DNA of 64,000 bases from Typhlomys cinereus (GCA_023101885.1 JALPQD010000836.1:192144-256143); one strand, 5' to 3'; counted from the stretch's first letter, positions 49,990 to 61,725 are shown. The notes: generated from the letters alone by a model not told the origin. Translations and numbers: made by a program.

Positions 49990-51420
49990 CGGGCTGGGCT
50001 GTCTTGGAGTCTGCTTAATCTCTGTGTGCAGCTGGGTAGAACCGATGGTGGTTTTTTCAGCCTGTGGTGCAAAGCTGTAGTGGGTGGGTAGTTTTCATAT
50101 TACTTCAGCATCCACTTTTCCTCTCAGCTGGACTCTCTTACCAAGAGCAGCCCTCAGCCACCTTTGACACGGTAGCCAATGCCCCCAGCCCTTCAAGGCA
50201 TTTGGGGACCACCTCCCTAGGGGACGGATGGATACAATCTACTTGACTCATCCTATTGAGTCCCTGTCCCTTTGGACAATGCAGACATGCCACAATGGCC
50301 GCCTGTCAATCACAGGAACTTTCACAGCTGCCTGCTCTAAGCCCCCAATTCCGACTCTCTACGGAAATACTGCTGGGGGTAACACTCTGCACCCATCAGC
50401 CCACGGGTCCCCATGTTCTCGCTCCAGCCCTGATTGCTGCTTCGTGGCTGTTCCATGCTTCTTCCCACGCTGATTGTGCGCTGATTTGCACCACTGATTT
50501 GTAGTTTCCCCATGCTTTTGCAGGCTCCAAGGCTTTGTTCTGCTGCCCCTGGGTCCTCACCTGACCCTCACACTTGAGTCAGCTCTCCTCCCACACTGGG
50601 CTCTCAGAGAGAGCGGCTGTCATCCAGGGAATGAACTGCAGCACAGACAGCCCAGAGCTGAGGTGGGCAGCTTCAGAAGGAAGCGACATGTTGCTCAGTA
50701 GAAACCACACTTCTGTATTTTTAATTTTGATCTTTTCCGGACTGGCGAGACCCTGTAACAAGCACTTCAGATGCTGGGCAGAGCATCCCGCCGCAGCTCT
50801 TAGTCAGACACAGCAATCACCAGGGGGAAAGAGACAGCGGCCTCTGCAGTGCGCTGCGTTGCTAAGCAACCGTGCTGCGTAAGTGAGGTGTATTCAATTT
50901 GTTTTCAATTAAGATATTTTCTTCTTACAATGTGTTTATTGAGGTGTAATCCCATCATAAATCAAGGATTATCACCGTAAACAAAGTCCCCCTGTGAAGG
51001 ACACCTGATCACAGGTCAGATGTACCACAACCATGAGGCCAAGTTGCAGAGATATCCAGGGGAAAAAAAGGAGGCTGTAACATCTGTGACCACCTGGGGC
51101 CCCGCTAGGACATAGCCAGGCGCCCCTCCAAATGAGAGGAGAAAACAGTGCCACAGAAAGCAGTATGTGTTTGTGACCACGAGGGACGAAACACCCCCCA
51201 TACCCCCTTGTCCGCCTTTGTCTGCCTTTCACTCCCCGTGAGGCCCCTCTGCAGGGGGAGAGGGGGAGGGGGGATCACGTGCTGCAGCGCCTCCACCACC
51301 TGTTGCCTGTCGACCCCCAAGTGTCGCTGTTGCCATTATCATTGTAAATGCTCCCAAAGAGAGAAAGCTGACCCTCCCTCCTGGTCTAACAACAGACCAT
51401 AGAGAATCCCCTAGGCTGAC
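49990..51420. other. Unique, moderately GC-rich non-coding block
   Basis: This is one of the longest repeat-poor stretches right of Gpr1. It includes an RFX-type X-box (50858-50870) directly before a strong plus-strand splice donor (50879-50880). Open frames over it (about 100 codons at most) show no known domain. Confidence 0.5.
50858..50870 (+). promoter_or_regulatory. Palindromic RFX X-box (GTTGCTAAGCAAC)
   Basis: Perfect inverted half-sites GTTGC and GCAAC with a 3-base spacer, the binding form for RFX-family factors. Use in vivo is unknown. Confidence 0.6.
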
Positions 51421-51600
51421 AAAGAGAGAGAGAGGGACAGAGAGACAGAGTCAGAGAGACAAGAGAGAGAGACACACACAGACAGACAGGATGACAGATG
51501 GGCCTTAATCTCACACCAGCAAAGTCACTGAACCTAGATTAGATTTCTAGGTCTTTACCACCCCCTTAACAACAACAACAACAACAACAACAACAGCAAA
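51421..51600 (+). repeat. (AGAG/ACAG)n and (AAC)n simple repeats
   Basis: A GA-rich tract at 51421-51490 and about ten AAC units at 51569-51598. Confidence 0.9.
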
Positions 51601-52209
51601 AAACGAAGGGCTAAAGGTATGCAGGAAATTAATTCTCACAATAAGGGAACAAGGAGATAATGTTCCTGGTGACTACTGACAGGGGAATCTTGCCTGGACT
51701 ATGTTCTGCTTCAAGACAAGACTCACCATGTAGCCCAGGCTAGCCTAAAGCATAGTGATACTCCTCCCTGTACTAATATACCCACCAAATGGATAAATGT
51801 TCTCTCTCCCCCTTCTTTTCAGAGCTGAGCACCAAATGCAGAGCCTCAAACCCACCAGGCAAGTGCCCTGCCTGCGTTGCATCCCTGCTCCTAACTGCCT
51901 GCATTGCATCCCTGTTCCTAACTGCCACAAAGAGAGCAGTCTCAGGGAAACAAATTGCCCTGAAGCAGGTGGTTGTTTCTGGGGGACCTTCCTGGGGTTC
52001 TGTCCTTCTTTGCATCCCTTTCCTAATGAGGACACTTTAGAGGGCAGCAGCTATCTGCAAGCAGGGAAGCAGGAACTCAACATGGAGGCTGCCACTCATG
52101 ACAGGGACGGTTTAGTAGCAGGGAACACAAAGCAGGTAATCAAAAAAGAGGACAAAAATATTCAAACCACCTAGAAACATGAGCCATCCTGAAGATTTTA
52201 CTTCACAAC

Positions 52210-52299
52210 AACAAAACAGATAGGACTGAGAGGTCTCGGCCATAGAGCATGCCTGAGTGTGCACAGAATCCTGGGTTTGATTCCCAGCACTACTAAACA

Positions 52300-52343
<44 letters not shown>

Positions 52344-52345
52344 TG
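52210..52345 (+). mobile_element. ID-like SINE with (GT)n end
   Basis: GGTCTCGGCCATAGAGCATG and CTGGGTTTGATTCCCAGCAC (B box), then (GT)n at 52303-52341. Confidence 0.7.
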
Positions 52346-53636
52346 TAAATGGAATCCAGTGGCGTTCATCTCCAGGTCTATTTCCCTTTTCCATTTCTTC
52401 CTGCTATCCACTGACAGAATCTATGGGCAGCAGCTTCAGGTAGATAAAAGCATCAAATCAAACAGAACCAAAAAAGGTGGTGGTGACCACATAAACCAGA
52501 ATTGAAGTAATTTATATTTCCGGAAAAGTGGCATGTTTGAGTGGCAATTTAGAACCATAGTCCTGAAATTAAAATGTCTTATGCATCTTGAGTTAATTGT
52601 CCTCCCAACCTGTTGGGGAGGGTTGTTTTGTAAGAAAAGCTCCCTTTGTTTTTGAGTCCTGCTGTCACAATCCCTTGCGCTCTGTCACATCTTTGGTTGT
52701 GGGCGTCCAATTTTTCTAATAAGCTTATCGTAATGCTCCGTGAACAAGAGAGAATTTGAGCACGTATGTGGCATTAAATTGTGAATCAACAGCTTACTGA
52801 CATTTGAAAATAAAAATGCTGGATATATCTGGAGGAAAATTCATCTCCAACTTTTACTCTAGAAAGTTATTGGAATAATACCTTAGAAAAGAAACTCTAG
52901 GGCTAGAAAGATGGCTATGCAAGGCATGAGGACCTGAGTTCACATCCACAAAACCCACAGTCTCATGCTGCTTACAACCTCAGCGCTGTGGGGCTGGCTC
53001 CAGGCTCAGTGACATGGCTTCTCTCTGAGGAACAAGGCTGGGACCCAGTAAGGCAATGGAACTTTTCCTCTGGTTTCCTCCCAGACCTGTGCGTTCACAA
53101 CGCACTCGCGCACACTAGGACTGCATTGTAAAGAAATTCTAGTTCACTATGTTAAGAATCGTGGACAAATCGAAATGTCACCGTACAGACTTAGAACCTG
53201 AACCAGTAAAATCTCAATGAGATTATCACGTGGCGGTGAGAGTGTAGAATAAGCTGCCCTCACTGAAACAAGTGGGTAGGTCTCTGAGAACAAAGAGTCT
53301 GGCACTACAGGGGCAAGCACTGCCCCTTCTCCCGTGAAGGGCAGAAGGATCAAAAGAGTCAGACATAGGAGAAGAAAGGTCACCAAGGACTAGGGGACGC
53401 AAGATTTACCAATTGTGCGGGTGCAAGTTTATGTGTCTGAAAAAACAAGGGACTCACAGAACTGCACGTGGAATCGTGGTAAACGTGGGGGCGAGATGGG
53501 GCAGCGAGATGGCCTGGTGTGCCCAGGCGCTGTCGGCCAGATCTGACCGCTTGAGCTCCATTTCCAGAACTCTCCGATGAAAGGCGAGACCAACTTCCAG
53601 AGTTGACCTCTATCCTCATGTTTTGGCCCCTCAAAA
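52346..53636. other. Non-coding, mostly unique-looking, with one B2-type SINE
   Basis: A B2-type SINE lies at 52893-53115 (GGCTAGAAAGATGGCTATGC, GAGGACCTGAGTTCACATCC). The rest holds nothing recognised. Confidence 0.5.
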
Positions 53637-53935
53637 AAGGGTGCATAGATGACTCAGGGGTTAAAACTCTGTCTCGCGAGTCGAAGGACCTGAGTTCGGA
53701 TTCCAGGGCCCAGGTAAAAAAAACGCCAGGCGGAAACCAGAGCGGGCCTGCACTTCCGGCCAAGGTGGGCGGACCCTCGTGGTAGGCGGAGCCTGGGAAA
53801 TCCCAGGGCAAAGCAAGGAGGTAGAAGCGATCCGGGATGATTCCTGAAAGACCCTCGGTCCTCCACAGGGACACACAGTGCCCTCTGACGCATTCGCGCA
53901 CACGCGCACACAAACACAGGGACACACGCGTGCGG
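53637..53935 (+). mobile_element. (CA)n-tailed SINE, sense, CpG-rich copy
   Basis: GATGACTCAGGGGTTAAAAC (A box), GAGTTCGGATTCCAGGGCCC (B box) and CGGTCCTCCACAGGGACACA, then a CG-containing CA tail. Retained CpGs suggest a young copy or a hypomethylated germline setting. Confidence 0.9.
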
Positions 53936-53944
53936 AAAATGAGA

Positions 53945-54060
53945 GAAGGAAGGGAGGGAGGAAGGAAGGAAGGAAGGAAGGAAGGAAGGAAGGAAGGAAG
54001 GAAGGAAGGAAGGAAGGAAGGAAGGAAGGAAGGAAGGAAGGAAGGAAGGAAGGAAGGAAG
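53945..54060 (+). repeat. (GGAA)n microsatellite
   Basis: About 25 GGAA units in a row after a GGGA start, ending about 90 bp before the CpG island. Confidence 0.95.
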
Positions 54061-54104
54061 TTCTTAATAAGTTTCACAGTAGGGTTTAAATATCTTAATA
54101 TTCG

Positions 54105-54262
54105 ATTTTTTGAGAGAGCAAGAGCGAACATGCTCCTAGAAGAGAGCGAGGTGGAGAGCAGGCACCCAGGCTCAGAGAACAGCGCGCGGCACCGGGGAAT
54201 GAACTCAGGTCCCCGCGCCAGCGGCCTCGCCCTGCGGAGCCATCTCGCCAGCCCATTCCTGC
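54105..54262 (-). mobile_element. B2-type SINE, antisense, CpG-rich
   Basis: It ends GGAGCCATCTCGCCAGCCCA, the complement of a B2-type head, with GGGGAATGAACTCAGGTCCC at the B-box complement. It forms the left shoulder of the CpG island. Confidence 0.65.
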
Positions 54263-54800
54263 CATTTGTTTGAGTTGATGGGGAGGGCAGGGCGTTTCCT
54301 TTTTGTCGCCTTGCGTCCTCTCACACCTGGAAGGCGGTGGCCTGTTCCGCTTGCTTGGGTCCCTCCCCGTGGGCCCTCTGCAGGGCTGAGGGCCGGTATT
54401 CTCCAACCCGGAATATCCTGACTCCTTTCTGGGCACCCGCTTTCAGCCTTGCTCAGAGGATTTCCCCGGACGCGGCCACGAAAACCGGCCCAGGCAGCGC
54501 CGTGGTTAGGATCGCCGGGACGGGATGGCCTTGGGCTGGCCGAGGCTTGGTAAGTGAGCCTTGGGGGACATTGCCGCGTGGGCACACTGGCCTCCGATGC
54601 GCGCTCTCCTCCGTGAGGTTTGCTCTGCTCTCGGGCTTCTTGGGGAGCTGGATGCTGAGTCACGGGCGTTGGGCGCCTGCCCTGTGCTGTCGCCCCGTGG
54701 CCTGGGGTGCGCGGCGCGGGACCCCGAGGCCACACGTGGAGAGCTCGGCCTAATGCCGCGCACTGCTGCCGCGGAGGAGCGAGGCACTAGTGTGGGCCTG
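54150..54800 (+). promoter_or_regulatory. Isolated CpG island; candidate promoter/DMR of the GPR1-antisense (Liz-type) transcript
   Basis: This is the only unique CpG island right of Gpr1, about 34.5 kb upstream of its coding exon. Dense CpGs cover sequence unlike any SINE in the window (54265-54800). TGCCGC hexamers (the ZFP57 core) occur at 54572, 54754 and 54767, with reverse copies at 54186 and just outside at 54906. A consensus plus-strand donor, TTG then GTAAGTGAG, lies at 54549/54550. In mouse and human a maternally methylated promoter inside GPR1 drives a transcript antisense to GPR1, toward ZDBF2. The position, strand and motifs fit. It could equally be the Gpr1 promoter itself or a silent island. 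Confidence 0.5.
54549..54556 (+). other. Strong plus-strand splice donor inside the CpG island
   Basis: G then GTAAGTG, a near-perfect U1 match, with exon end at 54549. It would end a first exon transcribed toward the right edge, antisense to Gpr1. Confidence 0.4.
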
Positions 54801-54898
54801 GCCGGGTGAACCGTCAGACAAGACAGGAACATAGGGTTCTCCAAAGCGTTTTGAAGGCCACGTGGTTCACCCACCCTAGAGACCAATTACTGCATTTC

Positions 54899-54911
54899 AG
54901 CAATGGCGGCA
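54899..54911 (+). promoter_or_regulatory. YY1-type motif (CAATGGCGGCA) overlapping a ZFP57 hexamer
   Basis: ATGGCGGC is the YY1 core, and GCGGCA (54906-54911) is the reverse ZFP57 hexamer. It lies about 100 bp past the island, before a second plus-strand donor (GTGAGT at 54967). Confidence 0.4.
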
Positions 54912-55453
54912 GGAAACATGGCCTGAAACTGCCCATCCTCTGGTGGGATGGGCCGCGCGGGTTGGGGTGAGTGGGCACACAAAACTCATCAGCTCGTGCC
55001 CCTTACTTAGAAAGACATTTGTCTTCACCTCCAAGCTCCACTTTCCCCTCCTGCTTTCTTTACAACAAACTTTCCTAAAGGTTGATATTTTGAGTTGCAT
55101 CCCCCCCATTCTAAATGGTATGGTCTGGGTAAAAGCTGAGAAAATTGCTATTCTTTACACTGCTAACCCCTCCACCCCAGTAACTCTCATTTTCTGTGTC
55201 TTAGTGTTAGTCAACAGCTGCAGCTAATTCATACCGTTGTCCCTAAACATGGCTGGATCGAGTAATACAAGTCTGCAGACGGAGCAATTTGGAAGACACT
55301 CAGGAACCTTCCCCCATCCCCCTCTTTTTTTTTTTTTTTGCCAGCTGGTTGCTGATCCAAAAATTAAGTTTTGTAAATAAATCATCTGCAGGAATCCTCA
55401 GGTTGGCTGCATTTGCGTCAGTTTGAGTAAAAGAAAACTCCGAAAGCGCTTAC

Positions 55454-55620
55454 CAGATAATGTCCTGTGAGGACAGAAGCTATTCAAATGTCTGGTGTAA
55501 CTCTGGGTCTCAGAATGAAGTGAAGCATCGGCCACCAAGTTGCAGTCTTTTCTCGCCTCCTTATGCTCCTGTAATCTAGCTTTTGAAAGAACATTGTGGA
55601 GAATCATACTGTTTTTAGTG
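55454..55620 (-). other. Candidate untranslated Gpr1 exon (weak)
   Basis: On the minus strand TTATCTG is followed by GTAAGCG (donor, last exon base 55454). The sequence upstream on that strand is unique and repeat-poor. Only the donor supports it; the upstream limit is arbitrary. Confidence 0.2.
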
Positions 55621-56613
55621 TTTTTTTCCTTCCTCCTTTGTCCCCCATTCCTCCCCAAAATCCTCATCTATCCCAGGAATGAAGTAATGAACATACTGTA
55701 CAAATTATTTATTCACGTAGCTGTATAACAGGTCTGGGTTGGTTTTTTCCCCCTTTTTTTCTTCTTCTTTTTTAAATCGGGAATTTAACTGCCCTGCTGC
55801 TGGAGGTGGGGGAGTGGGGAAGGGGAGAGAAGCAGGGACTAGAAGCTTCCCTTCCTTTGGCTAGACTTTTGCTTAAGAAAAGTCAAATTATAATGTTTGC
55901 AATGAAGTGAAAACCCACCACATATCCAAGGAAAAATTGTTCTATACATAGCAAAACTAGAGGCCTGCCTAAGGACATGTGTGTTAGTTTGAGAGCCGGT
56001 GTCCATGTTACAATAAAGAAATGGGATCCTATCAGTACATTTTTGCATTTCTTTACGCAGGTGAGGCTAGAGAGAATTTCCCTCCCTCGTCACCTTCAAA
56101 GTCAGGCCTGGGTTCAGAAGTTGGAGGGCACCAAGGCCTTTAGAGACAAGGTAAGCAAGTAGAGGTATCTATGGTGAGCACTTTCTAAAGACTTACTAGA
56201 CTCCAAAATCACTTTGACTCTCCGGGATGTTTGAAACTAAACATCATTAGGCCATAAAATACTGGCTGCCAGAAAAGCACATGATTTTGTATCTGCTGTT
56301 TTAAATCAAATCCAGAGAATTCGTGGCGGCCGTTGAGTGTTAGACTTCGAATCACTTCAAAACTCCATTCCCCCCTCTGCCCTGGAAGAATGTACTCCCA
56401 TATCTGCCCATAGGGAATGCCTCAATCTTGCAGAGAGATAAGCATGCTTAGCAGTCTCAGCATATTTCTTCTCTGAAGATGTATGTGGTTGGAGGGGTCA
56501 GTTAATGCTGCCTGCCACTCTGTGTCTGTGTTCTGTAACCACGCAAAAGCTCGGTTTCATCCACAGGCACGTTCCAGAATTTCAAGAAGTTTTGGTTGCT
56601 TGACATAGTTTCG

Positions 56614-56618
<5 letters not shown>

Positions 56619-56654
<36 letters not shown>
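56619..56654 (+). repeat. (GT)n microsatellite
   Basis: About 18 perfect GT units. Confidence 0.95.
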
Positions 56655-56655
<1 letters not shown>

Positions 56656-59600
56656 GGGGGGGAAGGGGTTAAGCAGGAAGCATGAAATAGCAAAGAATAG
56701 GAAAAACAAGAAAAAAAAATGACCCTGAGTAGGGTTTATACTGTGTTAAGCATAATGTAAACACAGTATGCATTGAACTTGGAAACTTAGGAATGTATAT
56801 ACACCACTTTCTTTCTAAATATTAGCCATCTGGATAACTGGCTATTTGTTTTGAAAAGAGCCTTACACAAAAATAAAATTTAGAGGCCATACAATTTTAG
56901 CATAAATATTAAGCCACAAAAGTACCAGAAGAAAAGCAGTATTTATAAGATAATAGGATAGAAGAGACATGTATAATCATAATAAGGACTAAAGTCAAAG
57001 AGGAAATAATATTTTTGACATAAAATTATAAATGTCTTTAAAAGATAAATATTAGCCACCTCTAAAACAGTAGAAATATGTGAAGCATATGCTTTGAAAT
57101 TAGTCCAAGATATAGTAAATAAAATTGCCATAGTAAATAAGATCTCTCTGCTTATGGATGCTATATAGTTCATTACATGTTTGAAGAGTATCTTGCCCCT
57201 TTTTGTCCTCACTATTTTGCCTGGGCCCATCTCAAATAATCTTCCTGTTTCAACATCCCAGTAGATGAGACTACGCATCTTTCACAAACTAAGAAGACAT
57301 GGCTTGCAATGGATTAGTTATGCAAAGGCATCTGAAACTGAAGTGTATAGATATATTAGAGAGAACCTATCTGTCACTTTGAGCATTGAGGATACAGTTG
57401 GACATCTGCCTGTCAGACTGTTACTTGGCAAGTCAGTTTACTGGGATCTGCTAACTGGATCTTTAACAAAAGTAATAGAGTTGGGGTTCTCTGACATCTT
57501 GACTCTGAACACCCATTCTCTTAGAAGATTTACCCATTAGTTTATTCATTACTTTATTGGAAGAGATGTTTACAGAATTGAGTGAGAGGGAGTAAAGGGT
57601 AGCAATAACTTCTTCCAATGATAGGCTTTCGGGACAGTTTTATGACTTTCTTAAACCATTTATATATTCTCTAAAGCCTGTTAGGGTTAATCTTTCAAGG
57701 CAATTCTTGAGAGTATATGTATGCATGCATGTAGGAACAGTAGCTCAGGGAAAATACCCAGTGCCTTTGTTACATTATTTTGGGGAACAGCATCTCTCAT
57801 TCATCAAACTAGCTTTCTCTATGGGTACTTGACAAGTTTAATGTTAGGGAATTAGAAGATACTACACTAGTAGTAATCTGATGTAGTTTTAAAATTTAAG
57901 AGTAGGTTAGTCACCCTCTTTCCCCCACCCAAACATCAGACTAGGAAAAAAAAAATAGGGTTAGCAACTTAGCTTCTCTTCTAGGATGATCAAGGCTATT
58001 TTATTCTTTCCCTTTCTTATTTGGTGTTAAAATAACATAATTCCCTCAAACACCCAAACATTCTGATGATAATTTTAGAAAAAGACTTTTGGGAAATTAT
58101 TGCTCGTGTTTATTTTTGTTAATGATTGTAGCTAATCTTCCTGTTGTTTACAAAACAACAAAGTAGGGAGGGAAGGAAGGGAAAGAGTGGAAAGGAGAAA
58201 TAAATAAATAAATAAATAGAACAAGAGAAAGAAGAAAGAGAACGAGAGAAAGAAAAGTAGAAAGAAAAATAGAAAGAAAGAAAAAGACTAGTATGTAAAC
58301 ACTGGAAAGAAACATGTGGAAAGATGTTTGCTCACAAAGAAGTTGATTGGTGATGAAGGACCTGACTCTAAGGTTGTTTCCTGTTACCCAGGGTGAGGAC
58401 TAACTATTTCACGAGTGAGGACCCTCCTTGGGCTTGTTTCTTCCAGGCAGGCAGGACTAGAGATGAGGGTTGGGGTCTTTATGTGGTTGCACAGTGAGGC
58501 TGGAAGCGCAAAGTTTCCTAAGGATGGAATTGGATTCATAGTCACAGACTTACTAGCCCTGGGGGTTCACAGCCAGGAGCCATGGCAACCATGCCATCCA
58601 GGGGCTCTCATTCCACTTAAAGGGAGAATTCTTAAGGGGCGGCCAGGACAAAGCCTTCTGGAAACCCTTCTCGCTTTTAATTCTGCATTAGCCCCTGAAG
58701 GAACTGAGAGTGGAGGATAGAGCAGGCAGGGGTGGGAGGGGGGGTCTGTCAGAAGACAGTGTGTCACGTCTTTTTCACTAAGACACAGGGGGCTTTAATT
58801 CCCCGTGGAAATGTGGGGGACAGCTTTTATTTTCTCTCTAATTTGAATAAGCTTTCACAATAAGCCAAATGCCATTTCAAATGAGATCTAGATAAAAGGG
58901 TTTAAATTGATTTTCTTACCTACTATACAGTCTGTATGACTCATAGGCTTGGGAGTGATGGGGTGGGAGTGTGGAGTCTGAGGGGGGCAAACAAACACTC
59001 ACCTCTGGAAGGTGCCTGTGCCTGTGGGTGCTGCTGGCTGCAGGAGCCTGGAAGGTGCCGCCCCCTCTTCAGGGCTCTGTTCTGAATCCCTCAGGTTTAG
59101 GAAGTTCTCTAGGCGAAGTGCTTACAGCTGCTCTGAGTTGAGGAAAAAGTATTTCCTCTCTTGGTAACCAAGGGAGGCTTATAATCTTTTAACTTATTGC
59201 CCTAGAAAGGAAACGTGGTTTGCTGGTGGCTGAATAAATCTGCTGTACACCAGTTAGGCGACAGGCATCTGGTGACAGTATCCTTGGCCCTGATTCAGGG
59301 CAAAAGATGATTCTGGAAGGTCAGGCCACACCCAACCACCCTGTGGATGCCACTTTTCTCATCAAACTGCATGTAATTATAAATGTGATGTCAGTGTATC
59401 TGAATTTTTCCAAAACATCATATTTTAGGAAAGGAAAAGGATCAAAGACTAAAGCCTATTTTTTTCAACCTGTTTAAGCTGGTTTAGCTGCTAGTTTTGC
59501 ATTTTAATCATTAGGAAATTAGTAATCTCAGGAAATACCACAGCTGCAGATGTGTTTTGTTGACTCTGCCTGGGGCTGGGGGGAGATGTCTATAATTTGA

Positions 59601-60069
59601 ATTAACTTCCAACATTAAAAAAAAATCTAGACATCTTAAATGACCATTTAGATTATCGATTCCTCATAAAGAGAATTAGTGTGTCTGGGAACACAGGGAC
59701 ATCGCCGTGAGGGTACAGTTGGAGGTGACTGAGTGGTGATTGCTTTTGGTAGCCCCTGCCTAATTTGGGGAGGGTGCTGCTTCCTCACACCATCCCCTTA
59801 GATCTTTCAGCAGTGTGCAATCTCCTAAATTGTACCTTCTGCAGAGATTTCTATTAATATTCCGTTCTTGATCACTGGGCAATTTTTTAAATAAAATATT
59901 TCATCATTCTGCAAATAAAGAATCTATGGGTAGATCATTATTTAGAGGGCCCCCTATTTAGAGGAGCTTAGTGGTAGATAGCTTGCCTTGTGGGCCTGAG
60001 GCTTTGCATTCTATCTGCAGCAACACTGAGAAGGAAAACAGATCTTTACATGTAAAAATTGTTGAAGAA

Positions 60070-60245
60070 TCAGATGTGGTGATACATGACCTTAATCCTA
60101 GTACTTGGGAGACTGAGGCAGGAGAATCAAAGGCCAGCTTGGCATGTATAGAAGAGCCTGTTTCAAAAAAACAAAGAAATTGTTGAAGATATACTTGTCT
60201 CCTCTCTCTCTCTCTCTTTCTCTTTCTCTCTCTCTCTCTCTTAAA
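60070..60245 (+). mobile_element. B1-like SINE followed by (CT)n
   Basis: GATGTGGTGATACATGACCT, AGTACTTGGGAGACTGAGGC and CTGTTTCAAAAAAACAAAG, then (CT)n at 60201-60240. Confidence 0.75.
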
Positions 60246-60511
60246 CAGTGAAGATGATTGGTGATGTATGTCAATGGGAGAGCACTGGCATAATTACTAT
60301 ATTTCAAGTTCAGGGGGAAAACATTCCCACTATTTGTAGTTCATGTTTTATTTCATGAATTCGTTCACATTGAGAAGGGGAAAATACCGAAATTAACTTG
60401 CTCTAGATGTCAGCGTACACACGACCATCAAAATGATGTAAGGAAGGAAATTTCACCTTTGACTTCTGAAGTCCAGAGCCTGTGCTTACACATGAGACTG
60501 AGGAAAGACAC

Positions 60512-60720
60512 GGCTGGGGATGTTGCTCAGAGTGTCTGTTTAGTATGCAGGACCCCGGATTTGTTTTCCTAGCACCTTGTGAGCTTGAATATCCTACTCT
60601 GTGTCTGTCTGTCCCGGCACTTCAGAGGTGGAGCACAATTTTATTTAACTATATAGAGAGTTTGAGGCCAACCTGGACTACATGAGACTTGGTCTCAAGA
60701 ATACAACCACAAAACCCAGA
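60512..60720 (+). mobile_element. ID/B1 composite (B4-like) SINE
   Basis: GGCTGGGGATGTTGCTCAGA, CAGGACCCCGGATTTGTTTT, then GTTTGAGGCCAACCTGGACT and GGTCTCAAGAATACAACC. Confidence 0.7.
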
Positions 60721-61384
60721 GGAAAGACAGATTGACAGGAGAAAAAACTTATGTCCCAAAGCATAGGCTTTGCTGAAAAGAAACTGAAAATGCAAAGCAG
60801 TGAGGCCTAGAGACATCATTTTAACAAAGGGCATTAAATTTAGAGAAGTGGGGGAGGCAGAGGAAAGCAAGGTAGTTTGGGCTTTAACGGCATTAAATTG
60901 TAGGAGAGTGACTGTGAGATGTATGGAAGATAAAAGTTGCTAAGCAAAGTTTGTTATAAACACTCAGTGCCATGTCCAGTTGATAAGGTTAGTCGGGTGG
61001 TAGAGAGTTGTTCTTGTCCTAAAGATGGACGCCCCATGACAAATGTAAGCATGATTTCCTTTTACACAGGAAAATTTATGTCCTGCTTTATGGAGAGAGT
61101 GGAAAGTTCTTCCCGTGTTTCCTGTTTCTTAATTGCCTTCAACTCAAAATAATCCTATGCCCGAGTGACATATTTATAAGCCCAGGTCCGAGGGGCTGGT
61201 GCTCTCAGTACTGATTTTTTTTTTCTTAAGTTTATTATTGTTTTAAATGTCCAGGGGCCATGGTGGGTGTCAACAATAGAGCACCAGCTGTGGGCTTGAT
61301 GCCCAGCATTGTAAAAACACAGCAAGGAAACAGTGTGCTAAAACAAACAAAGAAATTCCTCAAAATTTACTATCTAAGCTTTTT

Positions 61385-61725
61385 TTGTTTGTACTTTTGA
61401 GGCAGGATCTCACCCTTCCTGTGTAACTGAGTTGGTTCTGAACTCATGGCAATCCTCCTGCCTCAGCCTCCCAAGCACTGGGATTGCAGGTTTGAACTAC
61501 TATGCTTATTTATCTTAAGTCATTTTCAAGTGTGTAGTTTAGTAATTCAGTAGTCATGTTGTAAATTAGACCTCAGAAATTCTTGCTTGCAAAACTGATA
61601 CTCTAAGTGCATTAAAGAACATCTTCCCTGAGGTATTTTTTTAAATAGAGTCTCACTGTGAGCCCAGGTTGACTTCTACCTTCTGGTTCTGGCATTACAG
61701 AATTGCACCCCCACATGCAGACTCC
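61385..61725 (-). mobile_element. Two antisense B1-like SINE pieces
   Basis: The first (61385-61510) has GGCAGGATCTCACCCTTCCT, CAATCCTCCTGCCTCAGCCT and CACTGGGATTGCAGG. The second (61640-61725) keeps GTCTCACTGTGAGCCCAGGT. Confidence 0.75.

Larger units (their letters stand above)
54970..60070. other. Longest repeat-poor block in the window, non-coding
   Basis: Apart from a (GT)n run (56619-56654) and a purine patch (58165-58290), this block has few recognisable SINEs, unlike the rest of the window. It holds no convincing coding exon; open frames reach at most about 110 codons without known domains. Confidence 0.5.

Noticed and set aside
50574..50882. 102-codon plus-strand open frame beside the X-box
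   Set aside because: No domain or homologue was recognised. The splice donor nearby is kept as a finding, but coding is unsupported.
53380..53925. 181-codon minus-strand open frame and overlapping frames
   Set aside because: The coding potential lies inside a sense SINE copy (53637-53935); similar shadow peptides appear at other copies.
54205..54753. Open frames of 138-176 codons in the CpG island on both strands
   Set aside because: Overlapping frames on both strands are expected in GC-rich DNA lacking stop codons. There is no recognisable domain.
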